Positions 50,297 through 58,519 of a stretch of 64,000 bases of DNA are shown piece after piece (positions within the stretch are counted from its first letter, which is position 1; the number at the start of each line of letters is the position of its first letter). Source of the stretch: Cronobacter sakazakii. GTDB lineage: Bacteria; Pseudomonadota; Gammaproteobacteria; Enterobacterales; Enterobacteriaceae. The stretch is taken from contig NZ_CP011047.1 of assembly GCF_000982825.1 (NCBI RefSeq), forward strand, positions 3,038,001-3,102,000, written 5' to 3'. Both the position numbers and the translations under genes were made by a program. The notes beneath the pieces were generated by a model. It searched no databases, was not told the origin of the DNA, and was given only the letters and a program-made list of their open reading frames with translations.

Positions 50297-51952
50297 ATGA
50301 ACCGCAGACGTTTTATCAAGGCCTCGTTGGCCCTCGCCGCGGCATGCGGCACTCCAGGTCTCGCCACGCTTTTCTCCCGCAACGCCTGGGCGCAGGAGTC
50401 CGATATCGCGGACGGCCAGACGCGCGCCTTTGATTTCAGCGTGTTACAGGCTATGGCCTCTGAGCTTGCGCAAAAACCGTGGGGCGGCGCGCCGCGACCG
50501 CTGTCCGATACGCTCGCAAAGCTCACCCCACAGGCCTATAACAGTATTCAGTATGACGCCGGGCATTCGCTGTGGAATAACATCGAGGGCCGCCAGCTTG
50601 ACGTGCAGTTCTTCCACGTCGGCATGGGCTTTCGCCGCCGGGTGCGGATGTTCTCGCTCGATCCGGCGACCCGCCAGGCCCGCGAAGTGCATTTCCGCCC
50701 TGAACTCTTTAACTACCACGACGCGGGCGTCGATACCCGCCAGCTGGAAGGGCAGACCGATCTCGGCTTCGCTGGTTTTCGTGCGTTTAAAGCGCCAGAG
50801 CTGGCGCGTCGCGATATCGTCTCCTTCCTTGGCGCGAGCTATTTCCGCGCGGTAGACAGCACCTTCCAGTACGGGCTGTCGGCGCGTGGGCTGGCGGTCG
50901 ATACCTTTACCGACACGCCGGAAGAGTTCCCGGATTTCACCGCCTTCTGGTTTGAAACGCCGAAAGCGCAGGACACTACGTTTGTCGCCTATGCGCTGCT
51001 GGACAGCCCGAGCGTGACCGGCGCGTATAAGTTCATCATCCACTGCGAATCAAGCCAGGTGATTATGGAAGTGGAAAACTTCCTGTTCGCGCGCAAAGAC
51101 ATCAAACAGCTCGGCATCGCGCCGATGACCAGTATGTTCAGTTGCGGTACCAACGAGCGCCGCATGTGCGACACCATTCACCCGCAAATCCACGACTCCG
51201 ACCGCCTGGCGATGTGGCGCGGCAACGGCGAGTGGGTGTGCCGCCCGCTCAATAACCCGCAACGCCTGCAATATAACGCCTTCGCGGATGAAAACCCGAA
51301 AGGCTTTGGCCTGTTGCAGACCGATCATAAATTCGAGAGCTATCAGGATGTGATGGGCTGGTATAACAAGCGCCCGAGCCTGTGGGTGGAGCCGCGCAAC
51401 CGCTGGGGCAAAGGCACCGTTGCGCTGATGGAAATCCCGACCACCGGCGAAACGCTCGATAACATTGTTTGCTTCTGGCAGCCGGAAAAACCGATCCGCG
51501 CCGGGGATAAGCTTAACTTCCAGTATCGCCTCTACTGGAGCGGCGACGCCCCGGTACGCACGCCGCTGGCGCGCGTTTACGCCACCCGCACCGGGATGGG
51601 CAGCTTCCCGGAAGGCTGGGCGCCGGGCGAAAACTTCCCGACGCAGTGGTCGCGCCGCGTCGCCGTGGATTTTGTGGGCGGCGATCTCAAAGGCGCCGCG
51701 CCGCGCGGCATCGAGCCTGTGATCACGCTCTCCAGCGGCGAGGCGAAACAGGTGGAGATCCTCTACGTCGAACCGTTCGATGGCTACCGCATCCAGTTCG
51801 ACTGGTACCCGACGTCCGACTCGGTCGATCCGGTCGAAATGCGCATGTTCCTGCGCTGCCAGGGCGAGGCTATCAGCGAGACCTGGCTGTGGCAATATTT
51901 CCCGCCCGCGCCGGATAAACGCAAATATGTCGATGACCGGCAGATGCGCTAA
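50297..51952 (+). CDS. opgD: Glucan biosynthesis protein OpgD (MdoD)
   Basis: A 551-residue periplasmic protein, identical in length to E. coli OpgD, which sets the backbone structure of osmoregulated periplasmic glucans. It has a Tat signal (NRRRFIKASLALAAACG, cleavage near NAWA-QES). The MdoG/OpgD core follows E. coli throughout (AYNSIQYD, DLGFAGFRAFKAPELARRD, NERRMCDTIHPQIHDSDRLA). ATG 50297 is chosen because the twin-Arg motif then begins at residue 3; the in-frame upstream start would bury it. It ends at a strong terminator. Confidence 0.97.
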   Translation: MNRRRFIKASLALAAACGTPGLATLFSRNAWAQESDIADGQTRAFDFSVLQAMASELAQKPWGGAPRPLSDTLAKLTPQAYNSIQYDAGHSLWNNIEGRQLDVQFFHVGMGFRRRVRMFSLDPATRQAREVHFRPELFNYHDAGVDTRQLEGQTDLGFAGFRAFKAPELARRDIVSFLGASYFRAVDSTFQYGLSARGLAVDTFTDTPEEFPDFTAFWFETPKAQDTTFVAYALLDSPSVTGAYKFIIHCESSQVIMEVENFLFARKDIKQLGIAPMTSMFSCGTNERRMCDTIHPQIHDSDRLAMWRGNGEWVCRPLNNPQRLQYNAFADENPKGFGLLQTDHKFESYQDVMGWYNKRPSLWVEPRNRWGKGTVALMEIPTTGETLDNIVCFWQPEKPIRAGDKLNFQYRLYWSGDAPVRTPLARVYATRTGMGSFPEGWAPGENFPTQWSRRVAVDFVGGDLKGAAPRGIEPVITLSSGEAKQVEILYVEPFDGYRIQFDWYPTSDSVDPVEMRMFLRCQGEAISETWLWQYFPPAPDKRKYVDDRQMR

Positions 51953-51964
51953 GCTGCTCTCCAC

Positions 51965-51992
51965 AAGCCCCGTTTCGACGGGGCTTTTTTTT
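51965..51992 (+). terminator. opgD terminator
   Basis: AAGCCCCGT-TTCG-ACGGGGCTT with a UUCG-type tetraloop and a following T-run. Confidence 0.96.
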
Positions 51993-52105
51993 GCGCTCAG
52001 GCGCAGGAAACCACGGAAAATCGGTTAAGCCCGCCGATTCAGGCAGTGTTTTTACATCGCCCGCTATGATAACTGTAGAGGTTTACTCATCAGAAGGAGA
52101 CTCCC

Positions 52106-52666
52106 TTGCCAAATGCCGCCTCTCAGGACGAGATACTTATCGTTAACGAACATCTTGCGCTGCATGCCGTTCATGAACGGTTCGCAGAGTCGCTGTTCGC
52201 ACTGGTACAGCGCAATAAAGCCTGGCTGCAAAAAGCGATGAACTGGCCGCAGTACGTCACCAAAATCGAAGACACGCGCCAGACCATTCAGAGCAACGCC
52301 ATGCTGCACCAGCGCGGCTACGCGAAAATGTTTATGATTTTGCTGGATGGCGAGATGGTGGGCGTGCTGTCGTTTAACCAGATAGAGCCGACCAACAAAA
52401 CGGCCTATATCGGCTACTGGCTGGATGAGCGGCATCAGGGGCAGGGGATTATCTCTGACGCGCTGCAAACGATGATGGCGCATTACGCGCAAACGGGCGA
52501 AGTACGACGGTTTGTCATTAAATGTATCGTCACCAACGCGGCGAGCAACCGCGTGGCACAGCGTAACGGCTTTACGCTGGAAGGGCGTTTAAAAGAGGCC
52601 GAGTACCTGAACGGCCAGTTTCACGATCAGCATATCTACGCGCGTATTATCGACGCGGACGCTTAA
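52106..52666 (+). CDS. rimL: Ribosomal-protein-L7/L12 serine N-acetyltransferase RimL
   Basis: A 186-residue GNAT enzyme that acetylates the N-terminal Ser of L12 to make L7. It matches E. coli RimL in NWPQYV, MLHQRGYAKMFMI, SFNQIEP-NKTA, GYWLDERHQGQGIIS (acetyl-CoA loop) and RNGFTLEGRLKEAE. No ATG is available at the homologous position; the frame starts with TTG at 52106 after a strong AGAAGGAGA, so a TTG start is likely. The last four bases overlap the converging ydcK stop. Confidence 0.94.
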   Translation: MPNAASQDEILIVNEHLALHAVHERFAESLFALVQRNKAWLQKAMNWPQYVTKIEDTRQTIQSNAMLHQRGYAKMFMILLDGEMVGVLSFNQIEPTNKTAYIGYWLDERHQGQGIISDALQTMMAHYAQTGEVRRFVIKCIVTNAASNRVAQRNGFTLEGRLKEAEYLNGQFHDQHIYARIIDADA

Positions 52667-53643
52667 ACGAGCCCCGGCAGCGGCGTGCGCTGAATATGTT
52701 CGTTGCCGTGAAGCGTTTTAAAGCCGCACAGCCGGATGGTCTCGCCTGGCGGCGCGTCGATCGTGACATCATCGTTTACCGTCACGCTGTCTTCGAGGAT
52801 AACGTCGCCGTGGATACGCGCGCGTCCGGTGATGGTCACGTGATTATCGAGCCGCACCGGGCCGCCCGTGATGACCGCGTATTCATCGACCCGCACGTGA
52901 TGCCCCAGCAGGCAGTTGCCTTCAATCACCGCGTGGCCTGATACTTCTGAGCTGTAGCGCACCGTTGGCGAGGCGTTCTCCTCCGTGCCCGCCACCAGCC
53001 GGGCGTTGCCGTGGATTTTCGCGCAGTCGCAGACCCAGACGTCGTTCTCATCGTTGCCTTCGAGGATCGCGTTTTCAAACACCTGCGCGCGATGCTCGAT
53101 AAACGCGTGCGTCACCAGCGCGTGGCCGTAAATCTGGGCCTGATGCACCACCCGCGAGGCGCTGACCGTGGCGTTGCCGTAAATATGCAGCGCGCTGTCG
53201 CTGTCTGCCGTTAAGCCTTTCGCACCGACCACCAGGCTGTTTTGCATCACCCGCGCGTCACCGAAAATATGGCACTCGCCGCGCACCACCGAGCACTGCA
53301 CCATCGCGCGGCCGCTGACGTGCGCGCCGTCGCTGATTTCGGCGGCGTCAATCCAGGCATCGTCACCAATGACCGCGTCATGATGAACAACGCAGGTCTG
53401 GCTTAAGCGCGCATTGCCGCGAACTTTCGCGCCCGCAAACACCACGCTGTTGTGGTCATAGACCCAGCAAGAGCCCTGCTGGCTGAGGTTCTCCTCGCTC
53501 TCCACCCAGCCGCCGGGCGTTCCGGCGCTGACATCGGCGAAATCGCACCGCGCGATAAGCTGGCGCAGCGTGACGGTGCAGGGCTCGCCGTGGCGGGTAT
53601 AGCGAAAGACGCGCGTGGCTTCGCTGAGCTGATATTTATTCAT
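52663..53643 (-). CDS. ydcK: YdcK family protein
   Basis: A 326-residue cytosolic protein matching E. coli YdcK (MNKYQLSE, GGWVESEENLSQQGSCWVYD, HAFIEHRAQVFENAILEG, WVCDCAKIHGNARLVAGTEE). The many short repeats of the form xGxAxV/I suggest a left-handed beta-helix like bacterial hexapeptide proteins. Its function is unknown. It converges on rimL with a four-base overlap. Start ATG 53643 follows AAGGAAATTCTG. Confidence 0.94.
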   Translation of the reverse strand: MNKYQLSEATRVFRYTRHGEPCTVTLRQLIARCDFADVSAGTPGGWVESEENLSQQGSCWVYDHNSVVFAGAKVRGNARLSQTCVVHHDAVIGDDAWIDAAEISDGAHVSGRAMVQCSVVRGECHIFGDARVMQNSLVVGAKGLTADSDSALHIYGNATVSASRVVHQAQIYGHALVTHAFIEHRAQVFENAILEGNDENDVWVCDCAKIHGNARLVAGTEENASPTVRYSSEVSGHAVIEGNCLLGHHVRVDEYAVITGGPVRLDNHVTITGRARIHGDVILEDSVTVNDDVTIDAPPGETIRLCGFKTLHGNEHIQRTPLPGLV

Positions 53644-53790
53644 CAGAATTTCCTTGCCAGAGACTCCTCATTAACCGTAGCAAATTTTTACGCGCCGGGA
53701 AGGCGATAGCGTTTACCGGGGAAGTTTTATAAAATGCATGCAGAATATATCTTTGCCGCATCGCCGGCAGAAAGCGTTTAAGGAACCCCC

Positions 53791-54384
53791 ATGATCGTTC
53801 GTGATGAAAACTATTTCACTGAAAAATATGGCCTGACGGCCACGCACTCTGATGTCGTAAACGCCGTGAATTATGTCGAACCGGGCCGCGCGCTGGATCT
53901 CGGCTGCGGCAACGGGCGCAACAGTCTCTTTCTCGCCGCCCGTGGGTTTGACGTCACCGCGTGGGATAAAAACCCGGCGAGTATCGCCAACCTTGAGCGC
54001 ATCGCGGCGGCGGAAGGGCTTAATAATCTGCATATCGCGGTGAAAGATTTAAATACGCTGCGTTTTGACGGGGAGTATGACTTTATTCTCTCCACCGTGG
54101 TGATGATGTTTCTTGAGCGCGACACTATTCCCGGGCTTATCGATAATATGCAGCGCTGCACCGCGTCGGGCGGTTATAACCTGATTGTCGCGGCGATGGA
54201 TACTGACGATTATCCGTGCACCGTCGGTTTCCCGTTCGCGTTTCGCGAAGGGGAACTGCGCCGTTATTACGAAGGCTGGGAGTTAATTAAATACAATGAA
54301 GATGTCGGCCAGCTTCATAAAACCGACGCCAGCGGCAACCGCATTCGCTTACGTTTTGCGACGATGCTCGCGAAGAAACGTTAA
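53791..54384 (+). CDS. tehB: Tellurite methyltransferase TehB
   Basis: A 197-residue SAM-dependent methyltransferase that confers tellurite tolerance; equal in length to E. coli TehB. Motif I is LDLGCGNGRNSLFLAARG, then the acidic AWDKNPASIA, and YDFILSTVVMMFLE. The C-terminal part GGYNLIVAAMDTDDYPCTVGFPFAF is near-identical to TehB. The start follows AGGAACCCCC. The tehA gene (membrane transporter), which precedes tehB in E. coli, is missing here; ydcK is the neighbour. Confidence 0.96.
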   Translation: MIVRDENYFTEKYGLTATHSDVVNAVNYVEPGRALDLGCGNGRNSLFLAARGFDVTAWDKNPASIANLERIAAAEGLNNLHIAVKDLNTLRFDGEYDFILSTVVMMFLERDTIPGLIDNMQRCTASGGYNLIVAAMDTDDYPCTVGFPFAFREGELRRYYEGWELIKYNEDVGQLHKTDASGNRIRLRFATMLAKKR

Positions 54385-54599
54385 TGTGAGATTTTTTACG
54401 GAGCCGCCGGTAGCGCGGTTCCGCATTAATGAAATAAAGATTTTTATATATTTTTATTGTTAGTATCAATTTTATTTATTGTTCTAATCCTATTTTACGT
54501 CCCGGATCGCTTTTTTCTCTTATCCTGCCGTTTTTATTACTCTTTTCGCACAGCCGTTTGCTATAAATTCAGTGCTCATCCACTCACAGGTAACGTTCT

Positions 54600-54821
54600 A
54601 TGCACAGCACATCGGTATTTAAAGCTTCCGGCGTGGCGGCGCTATTGCTGCTTGCCGGTTGTTCCTCCAGCACCACCAAACCCGAGCAATATTCCGGCTT
54701 CCTGAAAGACTATTCGGGCCTTGAAAAAACCACGTCATCGACCGGCAAACCGGTGATGCGCTGGGTCGCGCCGGGCTTTAACCTGAATAATTATGACTCG
54801 ATGGTTAACTGCCTTTCATAG
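54600..54821 (+). pseudogene. ydcL: ydcL (DUF3313 lipoprotein), cut by the prophage
   Basis: The first 69 residues match E. coli YdcL, a 222-residue lipoprotein: lipobox LLLAGC, then KPEQYSGFLKDYSGL-ETTSSTGKPVMRW and YDSMV. Homology stops at about 54806, where the codons turn to NCLS and a stop, and the integrase lies 178 bases further on. The remaining two thirds of the gene should be at the far end of the prophage, outside the window. The short lipoprotein could still be made but is probably without function. Confidence 0.88.
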
Positions 54822-54920
54822 TCTAACAACCTCTATTAACTCCTTCACCTAAACCCCATGCTCCACCTGCATTAAGCTCTCATTGCCACCCAATATCTAT
54901 TTATGCTATCCAGCCTTTTC
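54807..54920. other. Probable attL side of the prophage
   Basis: The point where ydcL homology ends (about 54806) must lie at or in attL. The core cannot be defined without the right end. No tRNA gene is here, so the phage uses a protein-coding site. Confidence 0.6.
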
Positions 54921-54982
54921 TGACGGTATTGTTGCCGGTATTACCTTTAGGGTATACCTTCTGAGTGTTTCCGATACCGTCA
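54921..54982 (+). promoter_or_regulatory. Integrase control region with inverted repeat and repressor-like operator
   Basis: TGACGGTAT (54921-54929) and ATACCGTCA (54974-54982) form a 9-bp inverted repeat, possibly arm-type integrase or excisionase sites. Between them TTACCTTTAGGGTAT (54941-54955) matches the prophage operator TTACCTTTAAGGTAA at 13 of 15 positions, so the repressor may also act on the integrase promoter. Confidence 0.5.
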
Positions 54983-54998
54983 TCATGGCAGGGATACC

Positions 54999-56249
54999 GT
55001 GCTCACAGATACCAAACTGAAAAACCTCAAACCTCGCGATACTCTTTACAAAGTTGCTGATCGCGATGGTCTCTACGTTGCCGTTACCAAAACAGGTGTT
55101 ATCTCCTTCCGTTACGATTACCGGATTAATGGCCGCCGTGAAACACTCACGATTGGTAAATACGGTGCCGACGGAATTACACTGGCTCAGGCGCGAGACG
55201 AGCTTATTGCGGCAAAGAAGCTGGTTAATGCCGGTATATCCCCGGCTTCGCAAAAGAGAGAAGGAAAGCGATTAGTCAAAGACGCTGAAACCTTTTCCTC
55301 GTTCATCGAAAAATATATGCAGCATGTGACGCTGGCAGAAAGCACCAGGGCGATGAAGGAGGCAATCATCCGGCGCGATATTCTTCCAGCGCTTGGTCGG
55401 AAGGTAATGGCAGAAATAACGCCGTCAATGGTTAGGTCAATGTGCGACCGCATTCTGGAGCGCGGAGGTAACGCCACAGCGATACAAGCTCTGGAAATGG
55501 TGAACAGCGTATACCGATTTGCAAACGATCGTGGACACCAATTTGTTAATCCGGCACAGGGCATCAAACCAAAAACGCTGGCGACATTCAGGCCCCGTGA
55601 GCGCAGTTTATCTCCGGAAGAAATGGGGATATTTCTGCGCGCCCTTGAAGGCACCACGGCAATGGCAACTATGAAGCTGGCTGTTCGCCTAATTGCTTTA
55701 ACGCTGGTGCGCAAAAGTGAGGCATTGCTGGCGCACTGGGATGAGGTCAATCTTGATGGCAGGATATGGACAATACCGGCACAGCGCATGAAGGGTTCAC
55801 GACCGCACGTGATTTATCTTTCCCGCCAGGCTATTTCACTGATGAAAGAGATGAAGATCCATAGCTGCGGAAGCGAATTGTTGCTGCCTGGCCGTTACCG
55901 CTTGGACAGACCGCTATCAAACGCAGCGCTGAACATCATGCTTCCAAATATCATCGAACGTGCTGCGAAAGCGGGCGAGAAGATATCTCACTTCACCATT
56001 CACGATCTGCGCCGTACTGGCAGCACGTTGCTTCACGAAGCTGGATACCCCTCAGACTGGATAGAGAAAGCACTGGCGCATGAACAGCGCGGGGTGAGGG
56101 CGGTTTACAACAAAGCGGAGTATGCACGCCAGCGAGAGTATATGTTGCAGCAGTGGGCCGATATGCTGGATAACTGGAAAGCCGGAGATCATTACGACCT
56201 GGTGCCTTTTTCTCCGGCAAAGTTCGAGAAATGGATGGAGGAAAAATAA
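54999..56249 (+). CDS. int: Prophage integrase (tyrosine recombinase, P4-like)
   Basis: A 416-residue integrase with an N-terminal DUF4102 arm-binding domain (DTKLKNLKPRDTLYKVADRDGLYVAV), a SAM-like core-binding domain, and the catalytic domain: Arg in LTLVRKSEALLAHW, HDLRRTGST (His-x-x-Arg), LAHEQRGVRAVYN with the second His and the nucleophile Tyr nearby. P4-type integrases insert and excise the element. The only good start is GTG 54999, following CAGGGATACC. It lies at the left end of the prophage and points into it. Confidence 0.94.
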   Translation: MLTDTKLKNLKPRDTLYKVADRDGLYVAVTKTGVISFRYDYRINGRRETLTIGKYGADGITLAQARDELIAAKKLVNAGISPASQKREGKRLVKDAETFSSFIEKYMQHVTLAESTRAMKEAIIRRDILPALGRKVMAEITPSMVRSMCDRILERGGNATAIQALEMVNSVYRFANDRGHQFVNPAQGIKPKTLATFRPRERSLSPEEMGIFLRALEGTTAMATMKLAVRLIALTLVRKSEALLAHWDEVNLDGRIWTIPAQRMKGSRPHVIYLSRQAISLMKEMKIHSCGSELLLPGRYRLDRPLSNAALNIMLPNIIERAAKAGEKISHFTIHDLRRTGSTLLHEAGYPSDWIEKALAHEQRGVRAVYNKAEYARQREYMLQQWADMLDNWKAGDHYDLVPFSPAKFEKWMEEK

Positions 56250-56263
56250 CCCGCCGTAGCGGG

Positions 56264-56518
56264 TTATGGCTCTAACTTAAAATCCTCATCCCACAGCGAG
56301 AAAGTTTGCATCCTGTTGTGGGAGAGGATGTATGAGATCCCGTCAGACATGGAGCCGGGGTGTTCAAACTCCAGCATGAAAACATCGTCGTACGCCCGCC
56401 CGAGCCACCACCCGCCGCCATACTCCCGCGCGCGCTGAATCAGCACCCATCTACCAGGCGTTATCCTTTGATGCTCTTCGCCGCGGTAAATCACGAGGTA
56501 ATCGAGATCCTTACTCAT
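56264..56518 (-). CDS. Small prophage protein under a LexA box; candidate SOS-induced antirepressor or DinI-like gene
   Basis: An 84-residue acidic protein (MSKDLDYLVIYRGEEHQ..., GGGWWLGRAYDDVFMLEFEHPG) with no family that I recognise. The start at 56518 is chosen because a strong LexA site (56539-56554) lies just upstream; the longer frame to 56548 would start inside that site, and ATG 56524 is also possible. Other temperate phages with non-cleavable repressors use a LexA-controlled small antirepressor (Tum of phage 186). This gene is a candidate by position and control only. It is the last leftward gene before the integrase. Confidence 0.7.
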   Translation of the reverse strand: MSKDLDYLVIYRGEEHQRITPGRWVLIQRAREYGGGWWLGRAYDDVFMLEFEHPGSMSDGISYILSHNRMQTFSLWDEDFKLEP

Positions 56519-56538
56519 AACCATCGCCAAAATAATAA

Positions 56539-56554
56539 CTGTATGCATATACAG
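56539..56554 (-). promoter_or_regulatory. LexA (SOS) box
   Basis: CTG-TATGCATATA-CAG within AACTGTATGCATATACAGTA: CTG-N10-CAG with the AT-rich alternating centre and flanking A/T of the LexA consensus. It is placed 20 bases before the start of the 84-residue leftward gene. Confidence 0.88.
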
Positions 56555-56583
56555 TAAAATGATGGGCCCAGTCTGTCAATTTA

Positions 56584-56892
56584 TCAGATGAATGTGTCCG
56601 CCTGTTCCCCATAGCTGGCCGCAGCCTCGTTTGCTTCGCGACGCAGCCCCAGGAAGTAGCCTACCGGGTCCCACGCTTTGATAATGGCGTCCAGCTCTTT
56701 CTGGCTGTGCCACGTTGTAAGGCGGGTTTTAAGTGCCCTGGCGCATGCTGTGACATTTGCGCGCGTCGGGCCCGCCAGTTTCATGCACAGGCTCATGGTG
56801 ATGAGCAGGTCGGAATACTCATCAGAAGCTTTCTTCAAAACGGCCGGGTCAATACGCTGTTGCATCTGCTGGATATGGTGCTTCTGGCTCAT
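56584..56892 (-). CDS. Hypothetical prophage protein
   Basis: A 102-residue, mostly helical protein (MSQKHHIQQMQQRIDPAVLKK, then DLLITMSLCMKLAGPTRANV). It has no family that I recognise. The repeated Cys and the basic C-terminal half give no clear motif. Its ATG overlaps the TGA of the 53-residue gene upstream (ATGA), so it belongs to the early operon. Confidence 0.75.
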   Translation of the reverse strand: MSQKHHIQQMQQRIDPAVLKKASDEYSDLLITMSLCMKLAGPTRANVTACARALKTRLTTWHSQKELDAIIKAWDPVGYFLGLRREANEAAASYGEQADTFI

Positions 56893-57050
56893 GCTTTTTC
56901 CTTCTTTTTTGCCTTATCTGCTACCGCGCGGCGGCGCTCGATACCCCGAATTAAACGCTGCGCTGCGTCCTCGCCAGGGCCGCGCCGGGAGTCACCCAGC
57001 GCGCGAATAACGCTTTCTCGCTCATAGCGATCACAATCAGCGCGCGTCAT
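56889..57050 (-). CDS. Small basic prophage protein (53 residues)
   Basis: A very short gene, MTRADCDRYERESVIRALGD... ending in AVADKAKKKEKA. Half its residues are charged and it is strongly basic at the C-terminus. It joins both neighbours by four-base ATGA overlaps (57047-57050 and 56889-56892), which is strong evidence that it is translated. The function is unknown. Confidence 0.75.
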   Translation of the reverse strand: MTRADCDRYERESVIRALGDSRRGPGEDAAQRLIRGIERRRAVADKAKKKEKA

Positions 57051-57643
57051 GCTGCCACCGATTTAACGACCGGGATTGCGCAGCCCGGCAGCAACTGAAC
57101 CGCCGGGCCTTCGCACTGATTGCCCCACACGTCAAACCCGTGCGAAGACTGGCGGGCGAACAGCTCAATACGTCGCACATCACCCAGCAACTGCACCAAC
57201 TTTTCGCGCACGCAGTCCGGCTTCTGCGAGTGCGCCAGGCGCGGCGCCGTGAATGACTGGATGATCCCGGCATTCATGCGCTCAGGTAACTTGCCGCGCA
57301 CGGCAAACAGGCAGTCTTCGCTGTTGGCGCGCGTCATATGACCCATTCCCATTACGAGCTTGTCAGCCTGCCGGCTGCCGCATTTGTTCCATGTGAAGCC
57401 CTTCATGGTCATCAGGCGGAATCCCCACGCCTCGACAACCTTCAATGCTTCGACCGGCTGCGTCGGCACCCACCACATAGCCAGCAAGCAGTTTTCAGCT
57501 GCCAACTCCCAGACCGGAAGGCGGCAGATATCCTGCACGTCCATGACGGGATATTTGAACCCGGCGCCGCGGTCGCCGTCGGCCGCTTTGTCTCGGTATG
57601 ACCATGGCGGATCTGCATAAATCAGGGTGTATTTACCGGTCAT
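57047..57643 (-). CDS. Prophage MT-A70 family DNA N6-adenine methyltransferase
   Basis: A 198-residue methyltransferase of the MT-A70 type. The catalytic motif DPPW is near the N-terminus (TLIYADPPWSYRDKA), and the SAM-side motif lies in the C-terminal half near GDVRRIELFARQSSHGFDVWG. Such phage enzymes methylate adenine in DNA, often to avoid host restriction. It is coupled to its neighbours by ATGA overlaps on both sides. Confidence 0.92.
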   Translation of the reverse strand: MTGKYTLIYADPPWSYRDKAADGDRGAGFKYPVMDVQDICRLPVWELAAENCLLAMWWVPTQPVEALKVVEAWGFRLMTMKGFTWNKCGSRQADKLVMGMGHMTRANSEDCLFAVRGKLPERMNAGIIQSFTAPRLAHSQKPDCVREKLVQLLGDVRRIELFARQSSHGFDVWGNQCEGPAVQLLPGCAIPVVKSVAA

Positions 57644-57804
57644 GCTGCCGCCTTTTTAATCTGGTTGTGAAGCGCTTCGGCGATCCGCTGCGCTTTTAAT
57701 GGGTTGGTGATTACGCTGCCGTCGGGAGTAATCCAGCCGCGGCGAACCGGTGAGTACATCATCAGGACGCTACCGACCTGAATATCATCGTGCGAATTGG
57801 TCAT
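57640..57804 (-). CDS. Small prophage protein (54 residues)
   Basis: A short gene encoding MTNSHDDIQVGSVLMMYSP..., then RRGWITPDGSVITNPLKAQRIAE and a basic end. The ATG overlaps the stop of the PerC-like gene and its stop overlaps the methyltransferase ATG, both by four bases. No family is recognised. Confidence 0.75.
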   Translation of the reverse strand: MTNSHDDIQVGSVLMMYSPVRRGWITPDGSVITNPLKAQRIAEALHNQIKKAAA

Positions 57805-58106
57805 AGCAGCCCCCACATATCTGTTATCTGGCCCGCATTAACGCCGCAGTAATGCTCCCGGCGCGCGCAACCGCGCGTAATGCAGCGCTCGCGGCGCATG
57901 GCGATCCGCTGGCGCTCAACGTCGCCTACGGCGGCATCCAGGCATTTCAGCCAGAGCCCCGCTGCAACACGGAACAGGCCTTTAGCCTCCAGCTCCAGCG
58001 CTCTCTGCTCAATGGCCTGCGCGGCTGGAGAGGTTGCCACCTGCGGGCCCAGGCGGCGGGTAACGTAATTTTCGTGGTAACGCTCAAGCCGGGTTTTCGA
58101 TTTCAT
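57801..58106 (-). CDS. PerC-family transcriptional regulator-like protein
   Basis: A 101-residue protein with the PerC signature: AIEQRALELEAKGLFRVAAGLWLKCLD followed by ERQRIAMRRERCI. PerC-like proteins are phage- or plasmid-borne regulators that can affect host virulence or flagellar genes. ATG 58106 is chosen because it overlaps the stop of the 39-residue gene by four bases; ATG 58115 with AGG before it is an alternative. DNA binding here is inferred from the family. Confidence 0.8.
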   Translation of the reverse strand: MKSKTRLERYHENYVTRRLGPQVATSPAAQAIEQRALELEAKGLFRVAAGLWLKCLDAAVGDVERQRIAMRRERCITRGCARREHYCGVNAGQITDMWGLL

Positions 58107-58222
58107 TTGAGCCATCCATCCTGAGTGAAAATTGCCGCGATGAGGTACATCCATGCGGCGATACCGGCCAGGTACCAGTACAGACCTGACCATTTTTGCC
58201 AGTGCCGGGTGATGGCCGTCAT
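58103..58222 (-). CDS. Small prophage membrane protein (39 residues)
   Basis: Encodes MTAITRHWQKWSGLYWYLAG... with one hydrophobic segment (LYWYLAGIAAWMYLIAAIF). Its ATG overlaps the stop of the AlpA-like gene by four bases, and its stop overlaps the start of the PerC-like gene, so translation is likely. A Trp/Tyr-rich single-span peptide; function unknown. Confidence 0.7.
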   Translation of the reverse strand: MTAITRHWQKWSGLYWYLAGIAAWMYLIAAIFTQDGWLK

Positions 58223-58467
58223 GCAGCGCTGCTCACCGGGCGGAAAACTCTCTGCTCAACGGGAGGCTTTTTTCCCCCGAACACCGACGGGCTTTTGGCC
58301 TTACGCTCTTCAAGCCATTCGCTGATCTCGTCAGCATCCCAGGCGCAGCGTTTGTCAGTGATGTACCAGCGCTTCGGGAACTCGCCTTTTTTCTCCAGCG
58401 CATCGATAGTGCTGATCGACAGCGGGACAACCTCTAACAGCTCTTTCTTTCCGTATGCTCGTTTCAT
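58219..58467 (-). CDS. AlpA-like phage regulator / excisionase-type protein
   Basis: An 82-residue MerR-type winged-helix protein of the AlpA/excisionase kind: YGKKELLEVVPLSISTIDALEKKGEFPKRWYI, then the CAWDADEISEWLEERKAKS helix. AlpA-type proteins control integrase or excision in prophages. The start follows AAAGAGAG... and it lies 52 bases after the RecT stop. Which role it has here is not known. Confidence 0.86.
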   Translation of the reverse strand: MKRAYGKKELLEVVPLSISTIDALEKKGEFPKRWYITDKRCAWDADEISEWLEERKAKSPSVFGGKKPPVEQRVFRPVSSAA

Positions 58468-58519
58468 TTTTTTCTCTCTTAGCAGGTGGCGGCGCGCCGG
58501 GCGCCGCGTTTGATTTCAA

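Noticed and set aside
54807..54998. tRNA-type attachment site
   Set aside because: No cloverleaf or CCA-end sequence is present; the phage has broken a protein gene instead.
56519..56548. Longer start for the LexA-controlled gene
   Set aside because: It would begin inside the LexA box and the expected promoter.
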